This document shows positions 53,430 through 63,900 of a stretch of 64,000 nucleotides of DNA, piece by piece. Below the pieces are notes generated by a model. That model had not been told where the DNA came from. It did no database searches and was given only the letters and a program-made list of their open reading frames with translations. The translations under genes were made by a program, and so were the position numbers. The first letter of the stretch is position 1. Each line of letters begins with the position of its first letter. This DNA comes from Saccoglossus kowalevskii (Eukaryota > Hemichordata > Enteropneusta > Harrimaniidae): contig NW_003151267.1 in NCBI RefSeq assembly GCF_000003605.2, positions 150,332 to 214,331 of the forward strand. Reading direction: 5' to 3'.

Positions 53430-54640
53430 TAAATAAACAAAAGTTTAGATTGAGGATTACATTGTGGGTGACTACACAACATGTCAGGGGTCAGTACATT
53501 ACAGTAAGGCGGGGTAATGCACAGGACAGGGAATGGAATATATTATGCATTCACAGGTTTACAGGTGATGGGAAACAGTTTTTTGATCTGAAAGTTCACT
53601 TGATGAATGTAAGATTATACGGATAATGTTGTGGATGTTCTTGCTAATGCTGTGTGGCAGGTAACAGCCAGCGGTACTCTGTGTGTGCATAACTTAACCT
53701 ATGATTGCATGACCTTAGAACGACTGAAGTTACGTGCTTGTTCAATGACCATGTTGACTGAGGATAGTTTTCTTACCTTAAATTGTAATTGCAAAGTATG
53801 AACAAGGGACGTGGTCCAATTGTATGGAATACTATATTGGTACTAGTGTGTCAGTTGTCAGTTGGTGTAGATGACCCATACCATTTTTGAATGTGAGTGT
53901 GTGAATGGAAGGTACACGACTATCCATAGTAAGCTTAGTTATGTAAAGCATTTTTTTTAAATGTGCCATTAAAATGTTTGCATAACTATGTGCAATTTGT
54001 GTACACATGGCGGTCACTTTAGGTTGCAAATAGAGTTGTGTGTCGAAGGTTAAGTTGTGAGAATAAACATGATGATGTTACATTTAGCGTAGCTGGGTGG
54101 TTGTTTGGTGATCATGTTTTCAAGAGCTAGATGGCATGTTGTTATTACATCTGTTTTGCGGTATGCTAGAAAACAGTGAAACAACATCAAAACTGCACAA
54201 GGGGATATAGTGATTGTTTTATCTTTGAAATGAAATCAGTAATTTCATATAGTGATCTTCCTGTGCTTAGAGTTTTTTGTAGTAACAATGTTGTTATTAG
54301 AGATAATAGGTCTTCATTTTGGTGCATAAGTTCCTTTGTGTATTATGTTGTGTGAGATAAAATCTCAGTTTTCGTGTTGGTTTGTCTCACAAGCTATGGA
54401 ATTGAGGAATGATGTCACCATTCATTTATTTATATGCCATTGTGTTCAACAGCTGACGAAATGCTTCTTACTTATAATCTTCAAGATATTAAATGATACC
54501 AGGTGAGCCCTTATCAGCTTGTTTGATGATTAAGTAGAATTAAGGGATATCATGACAGCTGTTTGATTTTTTGTGTTACTTGGGTGAAATTGTTTCCTGA
54601 TATTTTGTAGAACGTTTTGGGTAAAGGCTTAAGCGTTGAC
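53430..54640 (-). pseudogene. Decayed Penelope-like element, reverse transcriptase
   Basis: On the minus strand, pieces of a Penelope-like reverse transcriptase appear in the expected order but in shifting frames with stops. First comes IIKQADKGSPGII (about 54495-54531), matching the conserved IIKPADKG region, then YLEDYK and EAFRQLLNTMAYK (54430-54492). Next is NLTF...LYLQPKVTAMCT followed by AHSYANILMAHL (about 53955-54058), matching the family's GTAMGTKMAPSYANLFMG segment. Then TTDTLVPI near the KPTD position, and KNIHNIIRIIL with SSSELSDQKTV (about 53585-53645) near the RT/thumb end. The catalytic DD segment (RFIDDIF-like) was not seen, and spacing suggests it is deleted. The element cannot encode active enzyme. 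The plus strand is markedly T- and G-rich here. Confidence 0.8.
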
Positions 54641-56859
54641 ATCTAAATATCTTCCCTGCAATTTAGATGTGACTGTGAAATCATTGGGTCGAATTTGTTG
54701 AAGACTGTATCTGAACCAGTTTCGTCAAACTGTTGCGTTTTAGGGATCATGAAAACGTCCCGCAATATATAAACAGTGAACATATTATTAAAGGTTGACT
54801 TTAAGAGCTGTTACCTTTAGGCAAGATCTTCATTATTCTTCATAACCTTTCTGAATGGTTGAGATGTTTGCTTGATAATTAATGGTTTTTTTACTTGTTG
54901 GTAGTTGTGTCTTACAGCAAGGCAGGTTCTGCAGAGGAATTCTTTGTTGAACATTGGCACTTTTCTGAGTAAATGTTGCTGTTGACATATTATTCTCTAC
55001 TAGGTTCCCATATAACGCCCACGACGGTTTGGTGATTTGCGAATAACAGACATACAGAATAACAGACTATTGTTGAGGCCAAGTTCATAATGAAATATGT
55101 TGTGAGATGAGTCATATTTAAAGTTATGATTTTGTGATTAAAGTTTTCTTTCCATACATTTGTTGCAAATGATTTAATGGTTGTGATTTATTAAAACATT
55201 TTCATCCTGTACCCTTTTGTTTTTCATGATTTATGGCTTTTGTGTTGTTACCTACAATCCTCACACTTGTGTGTAAGGATTTTTTTCTCTCGTTCTCATT
55301 AGTTCATTTAATTTTAAAGTTATTCTTGTGTACATTCACGTAATTTGTTATCATTTGTTTGCATGTTTAAGACTGTATTTACCAAGACTAACTCAATTAA
55401 TACACACTCAAAATACGCAGACACATTTAGTAAACTTTTATCTTTCTTCTAGTATGTGAACATGACTTGTTTTTTAAGATGGATATTGTGCCCACCTTAG
55501 TTTGCCTATTTATCGTATCCCATCAACCCCCACTGATACATTCAAAATAATTATCACTGCTCATCTTTGTACTTTATTTAGAAGTCATTAAAAATTAATC
55601 TTGTAGCACATGCGATTCAATTCGAATTAAAATTGTGAGCTACATGGAAATGGTTATGGCAACATTGGCTATATTTGTTAACCAGCTATTGTATTATCAA
55701 TATTTTTTCACTTGTAAAATTACGCAATTTGATGTCTTTATTACATATATTCAATTCAGAACTTAAACAGTAATAAATAACAGACGTACAAAAATGTGCT
55801 ACCATAAGAGTACATATCTACGTCAGTCAATCAGATACAATCAGGTGGAGATGTATGAAATAACATAGTACCCAATATTGAGCTTTGGAACATGCTGCAC
55901 TTGATTGCTTTAACATGAGAGAGACTACCTTAAAACACCATTGCTGGTGTTTATTATGTAAATAAAAAGAAACGCGCCTGCATGACACGTGGAACAATGA
56001 TTACATTCCAAATTAGTATTAAAAAGGTAAAATTTGCAAATCCCAAAATACACTGCCAACAATATTATTTTATATGTTTATATTATCTGTCTTGTTATCA
56101 TACATTTTAACTAATGCCGATTGACAAGAAAAACACTTTCTGAAAACACATTTGCATTATATATCAATTTGGATACAACCATCTAATGTGTCATGTTTTG
56201 TAATTTGGTGACCACTGGAGATTTACTGATTGCTATTAAAGTATTACAGAGATTTAAATATTCCGTTAACCCAGTATTCCAAAAACTACTAGAGAATAAC
56301 AGATGTGATACTAAAGGTTGAATATTTTAAGTAAAAAAAGGAAAACAGACGTGATTTTAAGAATTTTCGTTCTAATGCCATCTAAACCAAACACCACATG
56401 ATTCGCTTCACTGAGTAGTTGATCAGTAACGAAACTAATAAGTTAAGACATGTCATAATTAATATTTTCACAAATAAACTAACTAAATAACGTCAACAAC
56501 ATCGCATACAATCATTTGCGTGTATTCTAAATACCGACTTGCGTCAGTAACAAATAATTCGTTGTATACATTCACGGTCGTAATTTTTTACTGCAATCAA
56601 GAATTGGTGACTGTACGTATTTATTTTTTGGCAAATATCAGATAACATAAAATTCATTCAAAGTGCAATATTTGATAATATGGGTTCAAGTACGAACAGT
56701 ACATAAATATGAATACGTTGACACAAAAAGTCTTATTGACACATTAAAAAAATTAAACCATCTTAACTGCCCTAACTAGATTTCTGTCGACATGTGCATC
56801 CCCAATACATGCAAACATGCAACTACGTATTTGATATAATAAGTAATTATGAAGTTGAA
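54641..56859. other. Repeat-derived or non-coding flank of the Penelope-like element
   Basis: The first 400 bp or so keep the T/G-rich plus-strand bias and may be the eroded 5' part of the Penelope-like element, though no further motif could be read. Beyond about 55.5 kb the bias fades. No gene was recognised. One octamer ATTTGCAT is at 56150-56157. Confidence 0.5.
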
Positions 56860-57270
56860 CCCTCAAGGAAGGGGCGGTATTTTACGACATTCCATCATTT
56901 AAAATTAATCATTATATTTCCATCATGTGTCTTTTCATTTCTTCTTCTTATTTTTATAAAATAAATCTGCGGCAAAATATGTGGGATGGGCATACTTATA
57001 TTTGTTTCTGAAAGCTTATCTGGAGTTATTTCTGTTTGTTCGCCTTAAGTAGATGATATATATGTATATATAATATAATTAAGTTATTCTCAGATGATGT
57101 AAAATAAATATTGAATCGTGGGTGTATGACTCATATATACAGAATCTGCCTCTAAATATACTAAATCTAAATTATGATGACATTAAGATATCATTCAATT
57201 CTGTGTCATTACTTTACATTTGCCGTTTAATCGATTGCATGGTGGGAGTATTATTCAGAAGTGTGGTTTT
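56860..57270 (-). repeat. Unrecognised repeat unit, copy B (head block only)
   Basis: This aligns with 58.46-58.79 kb and 62.86-63.18 kb. Shared blocks on the plus strand are TCATGT.TCTTTTCAT, CTG.GGCAAAA, TTTGTTTCTG.AAGCTT, ATTTCTGTTTG, CTAAATTATGATGACAT and TATCATTCAA.TCTGTGTCATTAC. On the minus strand the exon-like reading GEQTEITPDKLSETN parallels GKQTEIMPFKLPETD in copy C. The terminal TELND frame is disturbed by a small deletion relative to copies C and D. The matching tail block was not found beside it. Confidence 0.7.
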
Positions 57271-58454
57271 ATTTATAGCAATATTAATGGGATTTCATTT
57301 GAGGGCCCAGTAATAAAAAGTAAGGGACAGGGCTGATTTTGGGGGTACAAAAATAAAATAGATGACATTTGTTGATGCCAAAAAGACGCTTGGCCTTGGT
57401 GTCGAATTCAAGAAATAGACCAAAGTATGAAACAGAAGAAGCAGATTCTTTACGTTACTCTTCTTAAGTTCAACTGATTGTTAATACATATATTAGATTG
57501 CGAAATTACAGGAGACCTGTACAAATTCTGGTATACAAATAAAGAAACCGATCAGCCAGCATGGAAACGCAATTTGCTTTCAATAAAATGCCGATATTTT
57601 TCTAGAACAAAACAATCTTCCTCAATGTTATCAGTAACAATTTCTAGCACACGAATAATTGTCATCTTCAGAGTAAGAACGTTTTGCATGAGTTTTGGTC
57701 CTAACAGAGTATAATCATATAAAACTACTATGTATTTGTAGCGAAATATATGCCCGGGTGCCTAATGCGTTGATTAATAAGAATCTAGGATTTGCAGTGG
57801 TTTGTGGAGATGGAAAATCATACATTTATCTTACAACAAAAAACAAGAACAGGTTTTTTTTACACAAAACAGACGTGGCAGTGATAAACATCATTCATTT
57901 CTAAATCGTATATTTTTTCGGAAAGTTCAAAATAAATTTACCATAAATCCCGGTAGAATTTCAAACAAGCGAAACTTAACTAGTTTTTCATTTTGGTAAT
58001 TTCCATTGATGAACTTTCTTTTCGGTTCTTTTTTTTGAAAAATGGAGACATGAACCGCACACCACTGAGGATAAACATTTCACGCACTGTGCTTACCATC
58101 TATTCTAGTTCAGCGGCGACTGACAGACTGACTTTGAAAGGTTTCCCGTTGGTATTTCTGTGAGATTAATAACAGGCCATCCTAGAACAAATGATACTGT
58201 CATATTCAAAATCTCATATTTGTCCACTCTGCTGCGTGAATATGTTGACGATCAGGCAGGCACTGCTAAAATTAAAAAAAATACACGAATTAGAACACGC
58301 TGCAAAATAAGATGCAATATATAGTTTTTTTTGCAAAATGTTTGGTCTTAACGAACAACGAACAATACATAAATATAATGAGTTTATAAATTTGAACTTT
58401 GAAGTTTCCGATACTAGTGAGAACATGCTATTGTGCAATTGTCTTAATCAGAAA
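57271..58454. other. Non-coding stretch between repeat copies
   Basis: No gene recognised. CCTTGGTGTCGAATT at about 57394-57408 is an exact 15-base match (opposite orientation) to the LINE remnant at 61.83 kb, possibly a small LINE fragment or coincidence. Several short plus-strand frames of 60-80 codons have no recognisable content. Confidence 0.5.
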
Positions 58455-58794
58455 ATTTGGACTCCGAACCACGTTGAAGGGGTCGATATTTTTCAACATT
58501 TAATCATATAAAGTTGATCATTATCTGGACATCATGTTGCTTTTCATGTCTTCTCATTATATGATCAGTCTGTGGCAAAACCGGGGGATGGAAATACTTC
58601 TATCTGTTTCTGGAAGCTTGAATGGCATAATTTCTGTTTGCCTACAACACTGTGTAAACTCCTATTTGAGGCTATATACAGTCTTAAAATAAATAATCTA
58701 AATTATGATGACATCCATTATATCATTCAACTCTGTTTCATTACTTACATTAACCTTTTAACCAAATGTGTTGTAAATGTCTTATAAAACATGA

Positions 58795-59066
58795 TTTGGA
58801 CATGATATGGCGAAAATGGCACTGGCTTCTCCCTTCCACAAAATAACTAAATTTTCTCAGGCAACTATGTTGCTGTAACACTGTGGTTTAGCTTAGAGGC
58901 TTCTGAATATTATAACTCGACTTCATGTAAAAATAATTTGGACATGCTATGGCGAAAACGACACTGGCTCCTCCCTTCCACAAAATAACTAACATTTCCC
59001 AGGCAACTGTGTTGTTGTAAATGATGTGCTTAAAGGCTTCTGGACATTATACCTCGACTTCATGAA
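58795..59066. repeat. 142-bp tandem duplication
   Basis: Two head-to-tail units start TTTGGACATG.TATGGCGAAAA at 58795 and 58937. They share CACTGGCT.CTCCCTTCCACA, AAATAACTAA, CAGGCAACT.TGTTG and CTCGACTTCATG. The second unit has a short internal deletion. It sits inside copy C of the unrecognised unit. Confidence 0.9.
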
Positions 59067-59594
59067 CTGGAATTGTCTCATCACGACTTGTTCCAAAATA
59101 ATAGTCCTGCACAGCATTGTTTGTATTTGTGTAACTAAAAGACCAAACAGCATGAACACAAATTCTAATATGCATCTATGATAACAACAGCATACACTTC
59201 CATGACTTATGACAGTTCTATGTGTTAAACCAAAAAAAAATGTACATGCAGACAGATATTGCCACATAAAACACAGGCAATCGTCACTACTTTGCAGGCA
59301 AACGAAACGTTCTAAAAATTGATATTTAGTGTTATTTATCAAACAAAGAGATATATATATGTGAGGTAGTATTGTTTTTCCAATTCAATGATCTTTTTAC
59401 ATGATGTCAAGAACGTCATCGTTGTAATGTTCTCTCGATTAGAGTGTTGCTATATTTGTTCTGTTTATTCCGGAAGTGTTGTGACTTCACTTGACATCCT
59501 CAATCATTCACACTTCTCAGGTGGATATCAGACAACCAGCATTAACTTGATGCAACATTAAGCTGTTTTAAATCCTAGCTGACACATAGTATAT

Positions 59595-59610
59595 CACACA
59601 CACACACACA
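59595..59610. repeat. (CA)8 microsatellite
   Basis: Eight CA dinucleotides inside the tail of repeat copy C, absent at the corresponding place in copy A. Confidence 0.9.
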
Positions 59611-59720
59611 TACATGGACTATCATCGGGTCGTAAGTATTAACATATATTTGACGTAGCAAATGAAATAATGATCTTCATCACATCACCACGTGAACATC
59701 CAATATAAATGTTTAAACAC

Positions 59721-61199
59721 AATAAGAATGTTGTTCGTTTAGTATATCTGAAATAATATCACCAGGTTTAGAGTAATATTTAGTGCTGCCATTTGGTGTG
59801 ACATGTAACATCATAGTTAATCCAATATTCCCACAATCCATATCGTCGTTCGGTTTATAATGACACTGCCGTTTAATTGTTTTAAATATATATTCTAGCA
59901 GCAACATCCGTGATTTTAACACTCCATTGAATAGTAATGTTTTATTACTACTCACGCCTTTGCTTCATTTGATGCGAAAGCATGACAAGTTATGTCATAT
60001 TAGGATAATAGTTTTTGGCAAATTATCATTAATTCATATTCAACTTTACGCTAATTCATATACACCCGAATAGACGTATTTGACTACAAACGACAGAGCA
60101 GAATGTTTAAGAAGATATGGAAAAGGGCCAATTATTAATAGTGATGTGCCCTACATTTGTCGTCAACTGTAAACAATACATCAGTATTGCGAGTTTAAGA
60201 TTGTGACATAGAAACGCATTGTTCGTTTAGGTTTAACTGCATTAACTAGATATATTTCGAAACACATGCGCAAATATGCAACTTGGATTCAACTTAACAA
60301 TTAAATCCACATACACTAGATATACTACCACTTGTAGGTAGTTTTAAAGAAAGTAATTCCCTAGGGGGGGGACTTACCAGTCCAAATGAACGAAGTGTCC
60401 CAGTCTAGCAAATCTCTTACCAATCATTTCAGCTTAAGATTAAGAAAGCGTCAGTTGTAAAAGTTGTTTTAACAGGATCGATCAATTGGTCAGTATCCAC
60501 CATATAAATGTACCTAATCTAATTTGTTAACATTTCTCTTAAAACATTGATCCCGAATGGCGTTTTCGTTCAAACATGTTTACGTCTTTTCAAGGTGATG
60601 GCTGGCTACCATTTTACTTAGTCTCGGTTTTCTGTGAACACAGATGAGTCTGGTTGAATGATGATGATGTAATGTATTAATGTTCTACTATTTTCAGACT
60701 AGTGAATAGTTTTGTTGTTCAATATGGGGTGTTAACGAGACCCTGAATCATTTGACATTTTATTGTACACATATAGCTTTGCTTTGAGTTAGTTGAGTAC
60801 TAAAGATCCTGAACCGTGGGTCGGACTTGATTACTGGACATTAGACATGAGAAATTCGTTCCAATAGTTTCCTGTCATGTGCACTCACCATTATTTCCAA
60901 CAACAAAGATATTTGTTAGTTCTTATGTTGTCAACAAAAATTCTTAAAATCAAAATATAATCATTGGAATGTATTTATGTATTTTATGCCTTAACAAAGC
61001 AGAAAAAAAAACGTGTTCATTACGCTTCTATGACTTGATGATGATTATCAATAATTATGATTAGAAAATGACCATGTGCCATGATTGAAAGCGTATCAAC
61101 CCCTGTGGGATTTCCAATCAGCAATAGTGAAATTTTCCACCAAGGTTCCGTGATACAAAGTTATTTAGAACGTGAATTTGTTTCTCATATGGCGCCCCT
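59721..61199. other. Non-coding stretch between repeat copy C and the LINE
   Basis: No gene recognised. The right end (about 61,000-61,199) may include the 3' untranslated part of the minus-strand LINE, but no poly-A tail or target duplication is evident. A run of eight G lies at 60364-60371. Confidence 0.5.
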
Positions 61200-62040
61200 A
61201 TAAAACATTGGGGTAAAGTTGGCGTATGAGGTGATATCCAATTAAAATCACGCATGGACCTCCTTCTAATAACATCACACAAGTAGTTGACACCATTGAT
61301 CCATTATCGTAGTATGACACAACAGTTAACAATACTTGGGTGGAAAGCCAAGACATCCAGATAAAAACGAATTTTTCTGGGATTACTATGACAAAGAGGT
61401 AGTTTGAAGGAATATACGGAGCGGAGATTTCTGGAAGGAGCATGAAAAGGAATGTTGGAAATAGTGTAGGGAGAGTCAAAAATATCATTGAGGCATTAAT
61501 ACAAAATGACGGAGTCAAGGAAATGTCCACGATTCTCAAGTGACAATAAATTAAAACGAAGGCATAATTCATGATACTGTGATGATCCAAATGAGCGAGA
61601 AGTAAGATAATATAAGTGTTTGACAAAGTTTTGCTGGACCGGCTCAACTTCACTAACCAGGTATTTTGATGTGGTGGCCAGATTCGAGTACTGTATTCCA
61701 ACCGACTTCTAATTAGCAATATATACAAACTGTGTAGACATGTAATACTGTAAGTATTATACCTAGCATTTTGTATACTTTTGTCACAATAGTGCCAACA
61801 TGAGCGGACCAACGAAGCTTATCCATAAATTCGACACCAAGGTCTTCAAACTTGAGTGACACGCTCAATCGGCAAACTTATACATCTATCTTATAATTGT
61901 GATGGGGGGGGGGGGTCGAGCGAACGATATATGCTAAATCTAAAATAGAATATGAGTTCAAGAACAAGACATGTATTTCTTCCAAGGTATAAAGCCATAT
62001 GTGAATAATACATTTGAATAACAATCTTAGATCTAGATTA
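61200..62040 (-). pseudogene. Decayed Jockey/CR1-type LINE, C-terminal part of ORF2
   Basis: On the minus strand the end of a non-LTR reverse transcriptase is readable. An upstream piece KCIIHIW (about 62000-62020) fits the KC..LHIG position. Then DLGVEFMDKLRWSAHV (about 61803-61850) matches the conserved DLGV...L.W..HV segment. After a frameshift near 61735-61750, a 204-codon frame (61198-61812) carries LYILLIRSRLEYSTRIWPPH (about 61664-61728), matching LY..LVRS.LEY.S.VW.P of the RT thumb. Next is LLLAHLDHHSIMNYAFVLIY, fitting the LE.RR...D...YK position. Stops and a frameshift separate the pieces; the palm with the catalytic residues is not present. Jockey, CR1, L2 and Rex clades share this C-terminus, so the clade is not resolved. 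Confidence 0.85.
61904..61915. repeat. Poly-G run
   Basis: Twelve consecutive G residues interrupting the LINE remnant, just upstream (on the minus strand) of its DLGV segment. Confidence 0.95.
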
Positions 62041-62626
62041 TGTCTATGAGATTCAAGTGCAGGAATGCTAAAATGATTGCATAAAATCGATGTAAATATT
62101 AGAGTGGAAGAGTAACTGAACTTTGTAGTACACAATATCTGATAAATTTAATTTGTATCTTTTCTCATGTTATCTATAGAATAACTATAGCCAAGTTTTT
62201 GATTGTTTTGTAGAATCAAAAAAATGTCCATATATTTGTCACTCAAATTCATCACTTCGATAGAACTGAAAAAAAAGAATATTAAAATATGTTTATTTGT
62301 TTTGTTTGCAGTTATAATTAAATATTGATTACAGAATTTATGAATAAATAACAGAGATTTTTTTATCAAGCGCCTTTTTTCTCTTTTCAAGTAATTTTAT
62401 TAAATATCTTGGAAATGACGAATAGAAATAGTGAATATGTATAGGAAGCATGAATGAACATTTCAGACAAATCAATGAAGGAAATCATAACTTATATCAT
62501 TTAAAATATTCTAAATCATTGGAGGTCAGGTACGAAAAATATGATGTATTAAATTCATTCATTCAATAATGTGTTTAAAGGCCAATAAAAACAAAATAAT
62601 TGGAGGATCAAGGTTCTGTGAAAAGG
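62041..62626. other. Non-coding AT-rich stretch
   Basis: May hold further eroded LINE sequence upstream of the readable part, but no conserved motif such as FADD could be read. No gene seen. Confidence 0.5.
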
Positions 62627-62759
62627 TTAAATGGCGGTGGGCGTCGCGCAGCGCGTGTTCGAATATCATGTAAACAAACAATGTATTTTACACGCGTTGT
62701 GTACGTAGCTATGAGTCCAATATCGAATAGGACGCGGCACGACGACCACCGCCCTTTAA
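62627..62759. mobile_element. TTAA-flanked MITE, copy 4 (best preserved)
   Basis: A 133-bp element bounded by TTAA at 62627-62630 and 62756-62759. Terminal inverted repeats read inward as ATGGCGGTGGGCGTCG on the left and AGGGCGGTGGTCGTCG on the right, 14 of 16 identical, with weaker inverted similarity continuing about 25 bases further (GCGTGTTCGAATATC versus GCGTCCTATTCGATATT). The interior aligns with 4284-4393. TTAA duplication and absence of coding sequence suggest a non-autonomous element mobilised by a piggyBac-like transposase. The 72-codon frame running through it is a shadow. Confidence 0.85.
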
Positions 62760-62859
62760 ATGTATGGCGTGGATTATTCGACACGTTTTGTTTACATTTG
62801 AATGACGATATTAATTAGTATTGTGTTCCATTTGTAATAGGATAGACCATAATGGGTCT

Positions 62860-63900
62860 CATGTTGGCATCAAATGGCTTTTCGGTTCCCATCACTCTAT
62901 GATTGATCTGTTCTGTTTGTTTCTGGGGGATTGAATTGTACCATTCATGTTTGCTTGTAACACTGATCTGTCAATTGGTGTAATGAACGATATAGATATG
63001 AAACATAAATTAATTGTTTTCCATCCGTAATATTAAAATAAATGATAAATGGTGGGTGTATGACTCATATAGAATCGATCTTAAATAAAAAGTTTAACAT
63101 ATGATCGCATCCATGATATTATTCAATTCTGTGCCTTAACTATATATTATCCTTCAAACTAATTGCATTGAATTATTCATATTTAGCTTTTTTGTTTTAT
63201 ATAGACATAATATGGTGGTATTGGTGCATTCTATCAAAATGTCTCTAAATTATTATATGTAACTTCGTTTAAATGCATTGTTAAATGTATTTTAGCTGAA
63301 AACATTCTTCTTTTAATGCCGCAATTGAATCTACATGGCCTGGAACTTTGGCATCACATCTTACTCCATGTAAAACATTGTTTGCTTTCATAACACTAAA
63401 TGTCCACAGAATTATTCCAATGCTTATAACAGTGGCCTGAAGGTTCCACAAACTGTTGTGTATCCATGATGATAACAACATTGTACACCGCAGGCAATTG
63501 CAGTGTTTGGAGAGCCATATGAGAATGCACAATTTATTGACACGCCATATTCTGTATCAAACTTTCTATTTATTCTGCCGGTTGTCAAGTGGTATATTTG
63601 TATCACTACAGTATCTGCTATTCAATAATTTTTCTACAAGGATATTTACAACACTAAGATGACATCACATGTCAAAAATGTCTTCATTGTAATGATCTCT
63701 CCATTAGATTATTGCAATATTTGTTCTGTTTATTCTGGAAGAAGTGGCCGTGGGGCTCCTCATGTAGATGTCACGAAACCAGCATGTACTTGACAATACA
63801 ATGTTTCAAATCCTTGATAACACATATTAATCACGTTCAGACATGAGCTTTCATCGAGTTACATAAATTACGTTCCAGGTGGTTTAATGTTTTCATATAT
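62860..63900 (-). repeat. Unrecognised repeat unit, copy D (head and tail)
   Basis: Head at about 62860-63180 and tail at about 63300-63900, in the same order as copy C. On the minus strand a frame reads TVISIGIILWTFSVMKANNV followed by LHGVRCDAKVPGHVDSIAAL, a possible membrane span with a following polar segment. An upstream piece with CGVQCCYHHGY lies in another frame and matches the CCCYHR position of copy C, so a frameshift or intron separates them. The head reads TELNNIMDAIIC then stop. Overall the copy looks like eroded coding sequence with no recognised family. Confidence 0.72.

Larger units (their letters stand above)
58455..59720 (-). repeat. Unrecognised repeat unit, copy C (head and tail, best preserved)
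   Basis: Both blocks of the unit are present: the head at 58455-58790 and the tail at about 59067-59720. On the minus strand a 117-codon frame (58989-59342) is strongly hydrophobic in the middle (CCCYHRCILEFVFMLFGLLV), a possible membrane span. The head ends with the reading NETELNDIMDVIII and a stop, closely matched by TELNNIMDAIIC and a stop in copy D. Between the blocks lies a 142-bp tandem duplication found only in this copy. I do not recognise the family. It could be a decaying multi-exon membrane-protein gene family or an undescribed transposable element. Confidence 0.75.

Noticed and set aside
57394-57408. 15-base match to the DLGVEF-coding part of the LINE remnant
   Set aside because: Too short to call as a LINE fragment; the flanking codons do not continue the LINE motif.
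62600-62818. 72-codon plus-strand ORF
   Set aside because: It runs through the TTAA-flanked MITE and its unique flanks; no coding evidence.
63680-63760. SPLDYCNICSVYSG-like reading resembling the SRLDYCNSLLYG motif of L2-type LINEs, in repeat copy D (SRLECCYICSVYSG in copy C)
   Set aside because: The residues that should follow (LP...L..LQRVQN) are absent in every copy, and the frame is opposite to the other exon-like segments. Noted as a coincidence unless alignment shows otherwise.
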